From the NCBI GenBank assembly GCA_900764115.1, contig CAAFMR010000375.1:1-9243 (forward strand): a DNA stretch of 9,243 nucleotides. Direction: 5' to 3'. Positions 1-5,644 of the stretch are shown piece by piece; the stretch's first letter is position 1, and each line of letters opens with the position of its first letter. The DNA comes from Clostridia bacterium (GTDB taxonomy: Bacteria > Bacillota > Clostridia > Oscillospirales > Acutalibacteraceae). A program made the position numbers and the translations under genes. Under the pieces are notes generated by a model. The model saw nothing but the letters and a program-made list of their open reading frames with translations. It did no database searches and was not told the DNA's origin.

Positions 1-15
1 GAGGGAAACCACACC

Positions 16-285
16 ATGCAGAAGAAGATCCCTCAGCGTCAGTGTATGGGCTGCCGGGAGCGGAAGGCCAAGCGGGAGCTGATCCGGGTGGTTCGCAGCC
101 CTGAGGGAGAGATTGCCCTGGATCTGACCGGCCGTATGGCGGGGCGGGGCGCATATGTCTGTCCCTCCCTCCCCTGCCTGCAAGCCGCCCGCAAAGCGCA
201 TCGGCTGGAGCGTTCCTTCGGCTGCGCCATTCCGTCGGAGGTCTATGACCGGATGGAACAGGAGCTGATGCCGGATGGAACCTAA
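16..285 (+). CDS. ylxR: YlxR/RnpM family RNA-binding protein (DUF448)
   Basis: Small basic protein of 89 residues with the full family signature: a CMGCR cysteine knuckle-like motif at residues 10-14, the KRELIRVVR strand at 19-27, and the diagnostic GRGAYVC motif at 43-49, followed by a C-terminal helix ending PSEVYDRMEQEL. Family knowledge: Bacillus subtilis YlxR (renamed RnpM) binds the RNase P RNA and modulates its activity, and has also been described as nucleoid-associated; it sits between nusA and infB in Firmicutes. The start is supported by GAGGGA at 1-6, nine bases before the ATG. Its last 11 bases overlap the start of ylxQ, which suggests translational coupling. nusA is expected immediately upstream but lies outside the window. 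The family call is secure; the exact cellular role in this organism is inferred. Confidence 0.95.
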   Translation: MQKKIPQRQCMGCRERKAKRELIRVVRSPEGEIALDLTGRMAGRGAYVCPSLPCLQAARKAHRLERSFGCAIPSEVYDRMEQELMPDGT

Positions 286-625
286 GCTCGCCGGGCTGCT
301 GGGCATTGCCCGCCGCGCCGGACACATACACATTGGCTTTGACGCCGTGAAGGCGCTCCTGCATAGCGGGAAAGCCCGTTTGGTGCTGCTGGCGGCGGAT
401 TGCTCCCCCAAGACGGAAAAGGAGCTGCGTTTTGCCGGGCAGAACGGACACTGCCCCATCCGGACGGTTGCCGCAGACAAGACGGCGCTGGCTGCCGCTC
501 TGGGTCTGGAAAAGCCTGTTGCCGCCGTGGCGACCGATGACCACGGCTTTGCCGCTGCCATGCAGCGGGTCCTGCCGGATCCGCCGTGTGCCAGCACCGA
601 TACAAAGGAGGATGTTGCCCTATGA
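275..625 (+). CDS. ylxQ: L7Ae/L30e-type ribosomal-associated protein YlxQ
   Basis: A 116-residue protein with the ribosomal L7Ae/L30e/S12e fold pattern: an N-terminal [20 protein letters not shown] segment, the [15 protein letters not shown] strand-turn, and the late [11 protein letters not shown] segment. Family knowledge: YlxQ belongs to the kink-turn RNA-binding L7Ae group and is a non-essential protein of the nusA-infB operon with an undefined RNA target. It is slightly longer than the usual ~100 residues, owing to a non-conserved tail after about residue 100. The ATG lies inside the end of ylxR (11-bp overlap), with GGAG at 261-264 ten bases upstream. The stop codon overlaps the infB start as ATGA. 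An 11-bp direct repeat (249-259 and 271-281) spans the junction and contains this start codon. Confidence 0.9.
   Translation: MEPKLAGLLGIARRAGHIHIGFDAVKALLHSGKARLVLLAADCSPKTEKELRFAGQNGHCPIRTVAADKTALAAALGLEKPVAAVATDDHGFAAAMQRVLPDPPCASTDTKEDVAL
604..611 (+). promoter_or_regulatory. Shine-Dalgarno site that sets the infB start
   Basis: AAAGGAGG, an almost perfect Shine-Dalgarno sequence, lies inside the 3' end of ylxQ and ten bases before the ATG at 622. It argues for 622 (or the adjacent ATG at 625) as the infB start and against the in-frame ATG at 586, which has no such site. The IF2 homology also begins directly after 622 ([12 protein letters not shown]). Confidence 0.75.
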
Positions 626-2970
626 TGATTAAATACCGTGTCAGCGATGTGGCAAAGGATTTCGGTGTTCCCACCAAGGAGATTATTGAGCTTCTGGGAA
701 AGTATGTACAGCCCGCCAAAAAGAGCGCTACAGCGCTGGATGAGCACGAGCTGGACATCGTGTTTGAATGCCTGACCCAACAGCACGCCACCGACAATCT
801 GGATGCGTATTTTGCCACCGCCAATGAGCAGAAAAAGGAAGAGCCCAAGCCGGAGCAGCCCGCAGCGGCGCCCGCCCCGGCAGCCAAAGCTGCTCCCGCC
901 AAAACCGGCACTCCCGCCCGTCCGGCGTCCGCCGGCAAGGCGCCTGCGCCCCAGCCTGCCAAGGAAAAGGCAGCGCCCCAGCCCAAGGCTCCCCAGGAGC
1001 GGCGCACCGTGGATACCCGCAAGCCCCATATGGTGGCGACCAATAAATACGACGAAAAATTCGACGTGATGGCGCAGACCTCCAACCGGGTGCGGGGCGA
1101 TGGCGGCGGCATCAAGAAACAGAAGATCAACCAGCGCTCCAAACAGCAATACCGCAAGCCCCGCCGCAAGGAGACCGAAAGCGAACGGCTGGCGCGTATC
1201 CAAATGGAGCGTAAGCAGAAGCACGCCACCATTCAGGTGGGGGATACCATCACCGTGGGCGAGCTGGCGCTGCGGCTGAAAGCCACCGCCGGCGAGGTCA
1301 TTAAAAAGCTGATGGGTCTGGGCGTGATGGCGTCCGTTAACGAGGAGATCGACTTCGACACCGCCTATCTGGTAGCAGAGGAATTCCACACCAAGGTGGA
1401 AAAGGAAGTCGTCGTCACCATCGAGGAGCAAATCATTGACGACAGCGAGGATGCGGACGAGAACCTGCAGCCCCGCGATCCGGTGGTGGTGGTTATGGGT
1501 CACGTCGACCACGGCAAGACCTCCATCCTGGATGCCATCCGTAAAACCAGCGTCACCTCCGGCGAGGCGGGCGGCATCACCCAGCACATCGGCGCTTACC
1601 GCACCAATGTAAATGGGCATAACATCACCTTCCTGGATACCCCCGGTCACGCGGCGTTTACCTCCATGCGGGCGCGCGGCGCACAGGTGACCGATATTGC
1701 CATTCTGGTGGTAGCGGCGGACGACGGCATTATGCCCCAGACCATTGAGGCGATCCACCACGCCAAGGCGGCGGGTGTATCCATCATCGTCGCCATCAAT
1801 AAAATGGATAAGCCCGAGGCGAACCCCGACCGGGTCATGCAGCAGCTCACCGAGCACGAGCTGGTGCCCGAGGAGTGGGGCGGCGACGTGATTTGCGTGC
1901 CGGTTTCCGCCCACACCGGTATGGGTCTGGACAATCTGCTGGAGAGCGTGCTGCTGGTGGCTGAGGTCAAGGAGCTGAAAGCCAACCCCGACCGTGCCGC
2001 CAAGGGTACGGTCATTGAAGCCCGGCTGGACAAGGGGCGCGGCCCCATTGCCACTGTGCTGGTGCAGAACGGTACCCTGCATACCGGCGATGTAATCGTG
2101 GCTGGTATGGCGGTGGGACGCGTCCGCGCCATGGCGGATGAAAACGGCAATAAGGTGGAGAGCGCCGGACCCTCCGTGCCGGTGGAAATTATGGGTCTGG
2201 CGGAGGTTCCCGCCTCCGGCGATGTGTTCAACGCCGTCACCGACGAGCGTCTGGCGCGGGAGCTGGTGGAGCAGCGCAAGACCGCTGCCAAGGAGGAGCA
2301 ATTCAGCCAGTATAAGAAGGTAACGCTGGATAACCTGTTCGACCAGATGCACGAGGGCGAGATGAAGGAGCTGTCCATCATCGTCAAGGCGGATGTACAG
2401 GGCTCGGTGGAGGCATTGACCCAGTCGCTGCAAAAGCTGTCCAACGACGAGGTGCGGGTGCGGGTCATCCATGGCGCCGTGGGCGCCGTATCCGAGAGCG
2501 ATGTGATGCTGGCAGATGCCTCCAATGCCATTATTGTCGGTTTCAATGTGCGCCCCGATCCGCTGGCACAGGTGGCGGCGGAAAACGCCGGCGTGGATAT
2601 GCGGATGTACCGGGTAATCTACGATGCCATTGAAGAAGTGGAGACCGCTATGAAGGGCATGCTGGCGCCCAAAACGCGCGAGGTGCTGCATGGTCGTGCC
2701 GAGGTGCGGCAGGTCTATCGCATCACCGGCGTGGGTCTGGTGGCGGGCTGCTATGTGGTGGACGGTAAAGTCTGCCGCAACGACCTGCTGCGCATCGTGC
2801 GGGACGGCATCATCATCGGCGACGACAAGATGATCTCCCTCAAGCGCTTTAAGGACGACCAGAAAGAGGTTGCCCAGGGCTATGAGTGCGGTATCGGTCT
2901 GGAGAAATTCACCGATATCAAAGAGGGCGACATCTATGAAACGTATGTGATTGAGGAATACCGAGATTAA
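622..2970 (+). CDS. infB: Translation initiation factor IF-2
   Basis: IF2 is the cytoplasmic GTPase that brings fMet-tRNA to the 30S subunit and promotes subunit joining. The 782-residue product shows the complete bacterial layout: an N-terminal IF2N helical domain (about 3-50, [22 protein letters not shown]); an Ala/Pro/Lys-rich low-complexity linker (about 72-130) and basic stretch; a second IF2N domain (about 201-255); and the G domain with G1 GHVDHGKT at 293-300, G3 DTPGH at 339-343, G4 NKMD at 393-396 and G5 SAH at 429-431. Domains II and III and the C-terminal fMet-tRNA-binding domain end in [15 protein letters not shown]. It is somewhat longer than B. subtilis IF2 because of the linker. 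The start at 622 is chosen from the Shine-Dalgarno site and the ATGA overlap with ylxQ. The stop codon lies inside a 14-bp perfect palindrome that opens the downstream repeat element. Confidence 0.98.
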   Translation: MMIKYRVSDVAKDFGVPTKEIIELLGKYVQPAKKSATALDEHELDIVFECLTQQHATDNLDAYFATANEQKKEEPKPEQPAAAPAPAAKAAPAKTGTPARPASAGKAPAPQPAKEKAAPQPKAPQERRTVDTRKPHMVATNKYDEKFDVMAQTSNRVRGDGGGIKKQKINQRSKQQYRKPRRKETESERLARIQMERKQKHATIQVGDTITVGELALRLKATAGEVIKKLMGLGVMASVNEEIDFDTAYLVAEEFHTKVEKEVVVTIEEQIIDDSEDADENLQPRDPVVVVMGHVDHGKTSILDAIRKTSVTSGEAGGITQHIGAYRTNVNGHNITFLDTPGHAAFTSMRARGAQVTDIAILVVAADDGIMPQTIEAIHHAKAAGVSIIVAINKMDKPEANPDRVMQQLTEHELVPEEWGGDVICVPVSAHTGMGLDNLLESVLLVAEVKELKANPDRAAKGTVIEARLDKGRGPIATVLVQNGTLHTGDVIVAGMAVGRVRAMADENGNKVESAGPSVPVEIMGLAEVPASGDVFNAVTDERLARELVEQRKTAAKEEQFSQYKKVTLDNLFDQMHEGEMKELSIIVKADVQGSVEALTQSLQKLSNDEVRVRVIHGAVGAVSESDVMLADASNAIIVGFNVRPDPLAQVAAENAGVDMRMYRVIYDAIEEVETAMKGMLAPKTREVLHGRAEVRQVYRITGVGLVAGCYVVDGKVCRNDLLRIVRDGIIIGDDKMISLKRFKDDQKEVAQGYECGIGLEKFTDIKEGDIYETYVIEEYRD

Positions 2971-3069
2971 AATCTACGATTTTAATCTCGGCAAATATTG
3001 CCTTGACGTTCTGAACAAACGTCATTTCGCCTATCGGCGAAAACGGCAATATTTGCGGGTCTCTGCCCC
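2961..3069 (+). repeat. Structured palindromic element, unit 1 of a tandem pair
   Basis: This unit folds almost completely. It opens with a perfect 14-bp hairpin (2961-2974 with 2978-2991, loop TAC) that includes the infB stop codon. A perfect 12-bp stem P1 follows (2991-3002 with 3045-3056) and closes a compact junction with two hairpins. P2 is 3004-3010 with 3018-3024, loop CTGAACA. P3 is 3025-3031 with 3036-3042, loop TATC. The single-stranded tail is GGGTCTCTGCCCC (3057-3069). Unit 2 shares the CAAATATnnCCTTG arm, the CTGAACA loop and the tail, while paired bases differ in a compensatory way. There is no T-run after any stem, so this is not a standard intrinsic terminator. It could be a structured RNA in the infB transcript or a palindromic (REP/MITE-like) mobile repeat; the sequence cannot decide. 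The + orientation follows the flanking transcription and is an assumption. Confidence 0.8.
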
Positions 3070-3073
3070 GATT

Positions 3074-3165
3074 TGAGTAAAAGCCGGTAGCTTTTACTCA
3101 GCCAAATATCCCCTTGCGGGGCTGAACACCCCGCAAGGAATGGGGGATATTGGGGTATCTGCGCC
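3074..3165 (+). repeat. Structured palindromic element, unit 2 of a tandem pair
   Basis: This is a diverged second copy of the same element, separated from unit 1 by four bases. It opens with a perfect 11-bp hairpin (3074-3084 with 3090-3100, loop CGGTA). The outer stem P1 pairs 3102-3111 with 3145-3153, with one bulged A. A perfect 10-bp hairpin P2 follows (3112-3121 with 3129-3138), again with loop CTGAACA. The tail is GGGTATCTGCGCC (3153-3165; its first G also closes P1), matching the unit 1 tail at 11 of 13 positions. The P3 hairpin of unit 1 is absent and replaced by three bases (3139-3141). P2 has changed from ACGTT/AACGT in unit 1 to CGGGG/CCCCG here, and the top of P1 from TG/CA to CC/GG, so pairing is kept although sequence is not. 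Confidence 0.8.
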
Positions 3166-3360
3166 CTGCCGGGAGGAAATGCCGGCAAAGCGTGCTTTTT
3201 AACCAGCTGTTTGTTGCTCCCGTGGACTTGCTCTATGGTTGTGGCTTAGGACGTTTCCGGTAAAAACAGCGCGGCTCTGTCCACGGCGCTGCCCACACGC
3301 AAATGGCACACAACTCTATCATCTTCTATCTACCTTCGACTATCTAAAGGGGGTTTTGCT
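3166..3360 (+). other. Gene-free leader before rbfA with possible RNA pseudoknot
   Basis: No open frame with a plausible product is visible. Complementary segments suggest a fold: CCGTGGAC at 3220-3227 with GTCCACGG at 3279-3286 (8 bp), and CAGCGC at 3267-3272 with GCGCTG at 3286-3291. Because the 3' half of the first pair sits in the loop of the second, they would form an interleaved (pseudoknot) arrangement. A further pair, GCTGTTT 3206-3212 with AAACAGC 3264-3270, competes with the second. The last ~60 bases (from about 3300) are pyrimidine- and A-rich and look unpaired, ending in the rbfA Shine-Dalgarno AAAGGGGG at 3346-3353. No riboswitch class I know is recognisable. The stretch could equally be unselected spacer. 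Confidence 0.4.
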
Positions 3361-3723
3361 ATGCCTAATTATCGGATGGATCGCACCAGCGAGGATATTA
3401 TGCGGGAGCTGACGGCGATTCTGCGGACGGTCAAGGACCCCCGGGTCACCGGCAGTATGCTCAGCATTCTGCGGGTGGAGGTTACCCGGGATATGTCCTA
3501 TGCCACCGTATATGTGACCTCGATGAACGGTATTGAAGCCGCCCGGGAGGCGGTCAAGGGTCTGAAATCCGCTGCCGGCTATATGCGGCATGCGCTGGGA
3601 ACGGCTTTAAGTCTGCGCCACACGCCGGAGCTGCGGTTTGTGGCGGACGACAGCATTGAATACAGTGCCAACATCGCCGCCACCCTCAATCGCCTGAAAA
3701 AGGAGCATCCCCATGACCAATAA
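3361..3723 (+). CDS. rbfA: 30S ribosome-binding factor RbfA
   Basis: RbfA binds the maturing 30S subunit and helps process the 5' end of 16S rRNA; it is also needed for cold growth in bacteria where it has been tested. The 120-residue product is of normal length and is a single type II KH-like domain: an N-terminal helix with RTSEDIMRELTAIL, the DPRV turn at residues 26-29, the strand SYATVYVTS, and the signature LRHTPELRFVADDS at 85-98. The start is well supported by AAAGGGGG seven bases upstream. The end overlaps nrnA by 11 bp. Unlike the genes before it, rbfA is separated from infB by 390 bases that hold the tandem structured repeats, so it may depend on read-through or on its own promoter. 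Confidence 0.96.
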   Translation: MPNYRMDRTSEDIMRELTAILRTVKDPRVTGSMLSILRVEVTRDMSYATVYVTSMNGIEAAREAVKGLKSAAGYMRHALGTALSLRHTPELRFVADDSIEYSANIAATLNRLKKEHPHDQ

Positions 3724-4684
3724 GCTAACTGAACAAGAGGCTGCCGCGATGCTGCGGGGTGCCAACCGCATCCTGCTGCTGGCGCATCAATATCCCGACG
3801 GAGACACCCTCGGCTCCAACTTTGCCCTGTGTCAGGCGTTGCAATCGCTGGGAAAAACCGTGCGGGTGCTGTGCGGGGACAAAATTCCCGAACGCTATGA
3901 CTATATGTACGCTGCTGTGCCCCAGCCGGAATTTACGCCGGAGTTTGTTTGCGCCGTCGATGTGGCGGATGCCAAGCTCCTGGGTCCTGCCGTGCAGGCG
4001 GAATACGGCGACCGGGTGGATCTGTGTATCGATCATCACAGCACCAACACCGGCTATGCCGCCAACACCTGTGTGGACGCCTCCTGTGCGGCGGCGGCGA
4101 TGATCGTCTACCGGCTCATCGGGCTGCTGGGCGTTCCCCTTACCCCCTCCATCGCCCAATGCATCTTCACCGGTATCGCCACCGATACCGGCTGCTTTAA
4201 GTACGCCAACGCCGGAGCGCTGGCGCACCGGATGGCGGCGGACTGCATTGATACCGGCATCAATTTCGAGATGATCAACCGGGTGAATTTTGATATGAAA
4301 TCCCGGGAGCGGATTGAGCTGGAGCGGATGGCGCTGCAGGGGATGCGCTTTTACCACGACGGTCGGGTGGCGGTTATGGTCATCGACAACGAGATGGTGC
4401 GTAAAAGCGGCGCCAAGGAAAACGATATGGAGGGGCTGCCGCCCATCCCCCGGCAAATCACCGGCGTGTGGGTCGGCATCACCCTGCGGCAAAAAGCCGA
4501 CGGTAACTATAAGATCAGCGTGCGCACCGGCACCCATGCCGATGCCTCGGCGATCTGCGCCCTGCTGGGCGGCGGCGGTCATAATCGGGCAGCAGGCTGC
4601 GCGGTAGACGGCTCTCTGCAAACCGCCACCGACGCCATTCTCCGCGCCGTGGAGCAGGCGGTCCCCCGCATCATCACCGGATAA
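3713..4684 (+). CDS. nrnA: Bifunctional oligoribonuclease/pAp phosphatase NrnA (DHH/DHHA1)
   Basis: NrnA degrades 2-5 nt RNA fragments (nanoRNase) and dephosphorylates 3'-phosphoadenosine 5'-phosphate in the cytoplasm, replacing Orn and CysQ in many Firmicutes. The 323-residue product carries all DHH-family metal motifs: H-Q-Y-P-DGD at residues 25-31, the motif II aspartate in AVDVAD (D83), the DHH motif at 107-109, and TDTGCFKY with D158. The C-terminal DHHA1 substrate-binding domain has GGGGHNRAAG at 286-295. Length is close to B. subtilis NrnA. The start lies within rbfA, with AGGAG at 3701-3705 seven bases before the ATG, consistent with translational coupling. No catalytic residue appears to be missing. 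The rbfA-nrnA-truB order is the usual one in Firmicutes. Confidence 0.95.
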   Translation: MTNKLTEQEAAAMLRGANRILLLAHQYPDGDTLGSNFALCQALQSLGKTVRVLCGDKIPERYDYMYAAVPQPEFTPEFVCAVDVADAKLLGPAVQAEYGDRVDLCIDHHSTNTGYAANTCVDASCAAAAMIVYRLIGLLGVPLTPSIAQCIFTGIATDTGCFKYANAGALAHRMAADCIDTGINFEMINRVNFDMKSRERIELERMALQGMRFYHDGRVAVMVIDNEMVRKSGAKENDMEGLPPIPRQITGVWVGITLRQKADGNYKISVRTGTHADASAICALLGGGGHNRAAGCAVDGSLQTATDAILRAVEQAVPRIITG

Positions 4685-4695
4685 CATCCACCACA

Positions 4696-4726
4696 GGGCT
4701 GCCCGCGCCACGCGGCAGCCCATTTT
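4696..4726 (+). terminator. Candidate intrinsic terminator/attenuator between nrnA and truB
   Basis: The stem GGGCTGCC (4696-4703) pairs with GGCAGCCC (4714-4721) and is extended by GCG/CGC after one bulged C, giving an 11-bp G+C-rich stem with a CCA loop. It is followed by ATTTTG, a run of only four T. The stem is strong but the T-run is short, so partial termination or attenuation in front of truB is more likely than a full stop; it may simply stabilise the upstream mRNA end. The truB Shine-Dalgarno begins nine bases after the T-run. Confidence 0.45.
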
Positions 4727-4744
4727 GCGATAACAGGAGCGAGT

Positions 4745-5623
4745 ATGGACGGTATCCTTTGCATTGATAAACCGGCAGAAATGACCTCTTTCCTCTGCTG
4801 CGCCGTGGCACGGCGGCTGCTGGACACCAAAAAGATCGGTCATGCCGGGACACTGGACCCCAACGCCACCGGCGTGCTGCCTCTCTTGGTGGGCAAAGCC
4901 ACCAAGGCGCTGGAGCATCTCCCCTGCCACGATAAGCGCTACACCGCCACCCTGCGGTTCGGCGCTATCAGCGATACGCTGGATATCTGGGGGACGGTCA
5001 CCCCGACCGGCAAACCGCTCCCCTCATTGGCGGCGGTGGAGGCGGCGCTGCCTGCCTTTCGGGGCGCCATACAGCAGGTGCCGCCTATGACCTCGGCGCT
5101 GAAAAAGGACGGCGTGCGGCTCTACGACCTAGCGCGACAAGGCATTGAGGTGGAACGGGAGGCGCGTCCGGTGACGATTCACACATTGGAGCTCCTCGCC
5201 TACGACAGCGAGGCGGGGGAATTGACTCTGGATTGCCGCTGCTCCAAGGGCACCTACATCCGCACCCTGTGCGACGATTTGGGGCGAATGCTGGGCTGCG
5301 GGGCGGTGATGACCGCCCTGCGCCGTACGGAGGCAGCCGGATACACACTGGCAGACTGCGTACCCCTGGAGAGCGCGAAAGCGTTGGCGGCGGAAGGGCA
5401 GTTAACCGCCCGGCTGCTGCCCGTGGACAGCGCCTTTTCCGGGTATCCCGCCGTAACTGTATCGCCGGCGCAAGCCACCCGTTTTCATAATGGCGGCACG
5501 CTGGCGCTGGAGCGGCTGCACCCGGCGCCGACGGGCATCGCCCGGGTCTATGCCCCCGACGGTGTTTTCCTGGGACTGGGCACCCCCAAAGACGGGCAGC
5601 TGTCCATCGTTCAGTTGTTTTAA
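4745..5623 (+). CDS. truB: tRNA pseudouridine(55) synthase TruB
   Basis: TruB converts U55 of the T-psi-C loop of tRNAs to pseudouridine. The 292-residue product has the family hallmarks in order: the DGILCIDKPAEMTSF opening, the catalytic motif GHAGTLDPNATGVLP starting at residue 32 with the catalytic aspartate at D38, the KRYTATLRFGAISDTLD segment from about residue 63, QVPPMTSALKKDGVRLYDLAR with its conserved tyrosine, CSKGTYIRTLCDDLG, and a C-terminal TruB_C/PUA-like part from about residue 230. The length is slightly short but complete. The start is supported by AGGAG at 4735-4739, five bases before the ATG. It lies 60 bp after nrnA, beyond a stem-loop, and 21 bp before ribF. Confidence 0.97.
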   Translation: MDGILCIDKPAEMTSFLCCAVARRLLDTKKIGHAGTLDPNATGVLPLLVGKATKALEHLPCHDKRYTATLRFGAISDTLDIWGTVTPTGKPLPSLAAVEAALPAFRGAIQQVPPMTSALKKDGVRLYDLARQGIEVEREARPVTIHTLELLAYDSEAGELTLDCRCSKGTYIRTLCDDLGRMLGCGAVMTALRRTEAAGYTLADCVPLESAKALAAEGQLTARLLPVDSAFSGYPAVTVSPAQATRFHNGGTLALERLHPAPTGIARVYAPDGVFLGLGTPKDGQLSIVQLF

Positions 5624-5632
5624 CCTGTATAT

Positions 5633-5637
5633 AGGAG
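5633..5637 (+). promoter_or_regulatory. Shine-Dalgarno site that sets the ribF start
   Basis: AGGAG ends one base before the ATG at 5639, too close for initiation, but seven bases before the in-frame ATG at 5645. The second ATG is therefore the better start; the difference is two residues. Confidence 0.6.
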
Positions 5638-5644
5638 AATGAAT

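Noticed and set aside
282..1232. A 316-codon open frame on the minus strand opposite ylxQ and the infB N-terminal part
   Set aside because: Its Ala/Gly-rich middle mirrors the Ala/Pro linker of IF2; no conserved motif is seen.
2961..2991. The hairpin at the end of infB as a Rho-independent terminator
   Set aside because: The stem is perfect but is followed by GCAAATATTG with no T-run on either strand.
2961..3165. A CRISPR array
   Set aside because: There are only two units of about 90-110 bases with internal palindromes and diverged stems, with no regular short repeat-spacer pattern and no cas gene nearby.
2982..3188. A 68-codon open frame on the minus strand inside the palindromic repeats
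   Set aside because: It reads straight through the hairpins of both repeat units, so its sequence is set by the palindromes; there is no sign of coding constraint.
3168..3200. A third, decayed repeat unit, or a terminator, at TGCCGG...CCGGCA followed by GCAAAGCGTGC and T5
   Set aside because: The hairpin has only six pairs with a nine-base loop, the T-run is ten bases away, and neither the CTGAACA loop nor the GGGTnTCTGCnCC tail follows. The resemblance of GGCAAA to the unit start is too short.
3211..3239. A sigma-A-like promoter for rbfA: TTGTTG, 17 bases, TATGGT
   Set aside because: The match is only 3 of 6 at -35 and 4 of 6 at -10, with no extended -10. The spacing is right, but the boxes are too weak to report without a mapped transcript start.
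3725..4930. A 401-codon open frame on the minus strand opposite nrnA and the start of truB
   Set aside because: It covers two recognised genes and has a low-complexity composition with no family signature.
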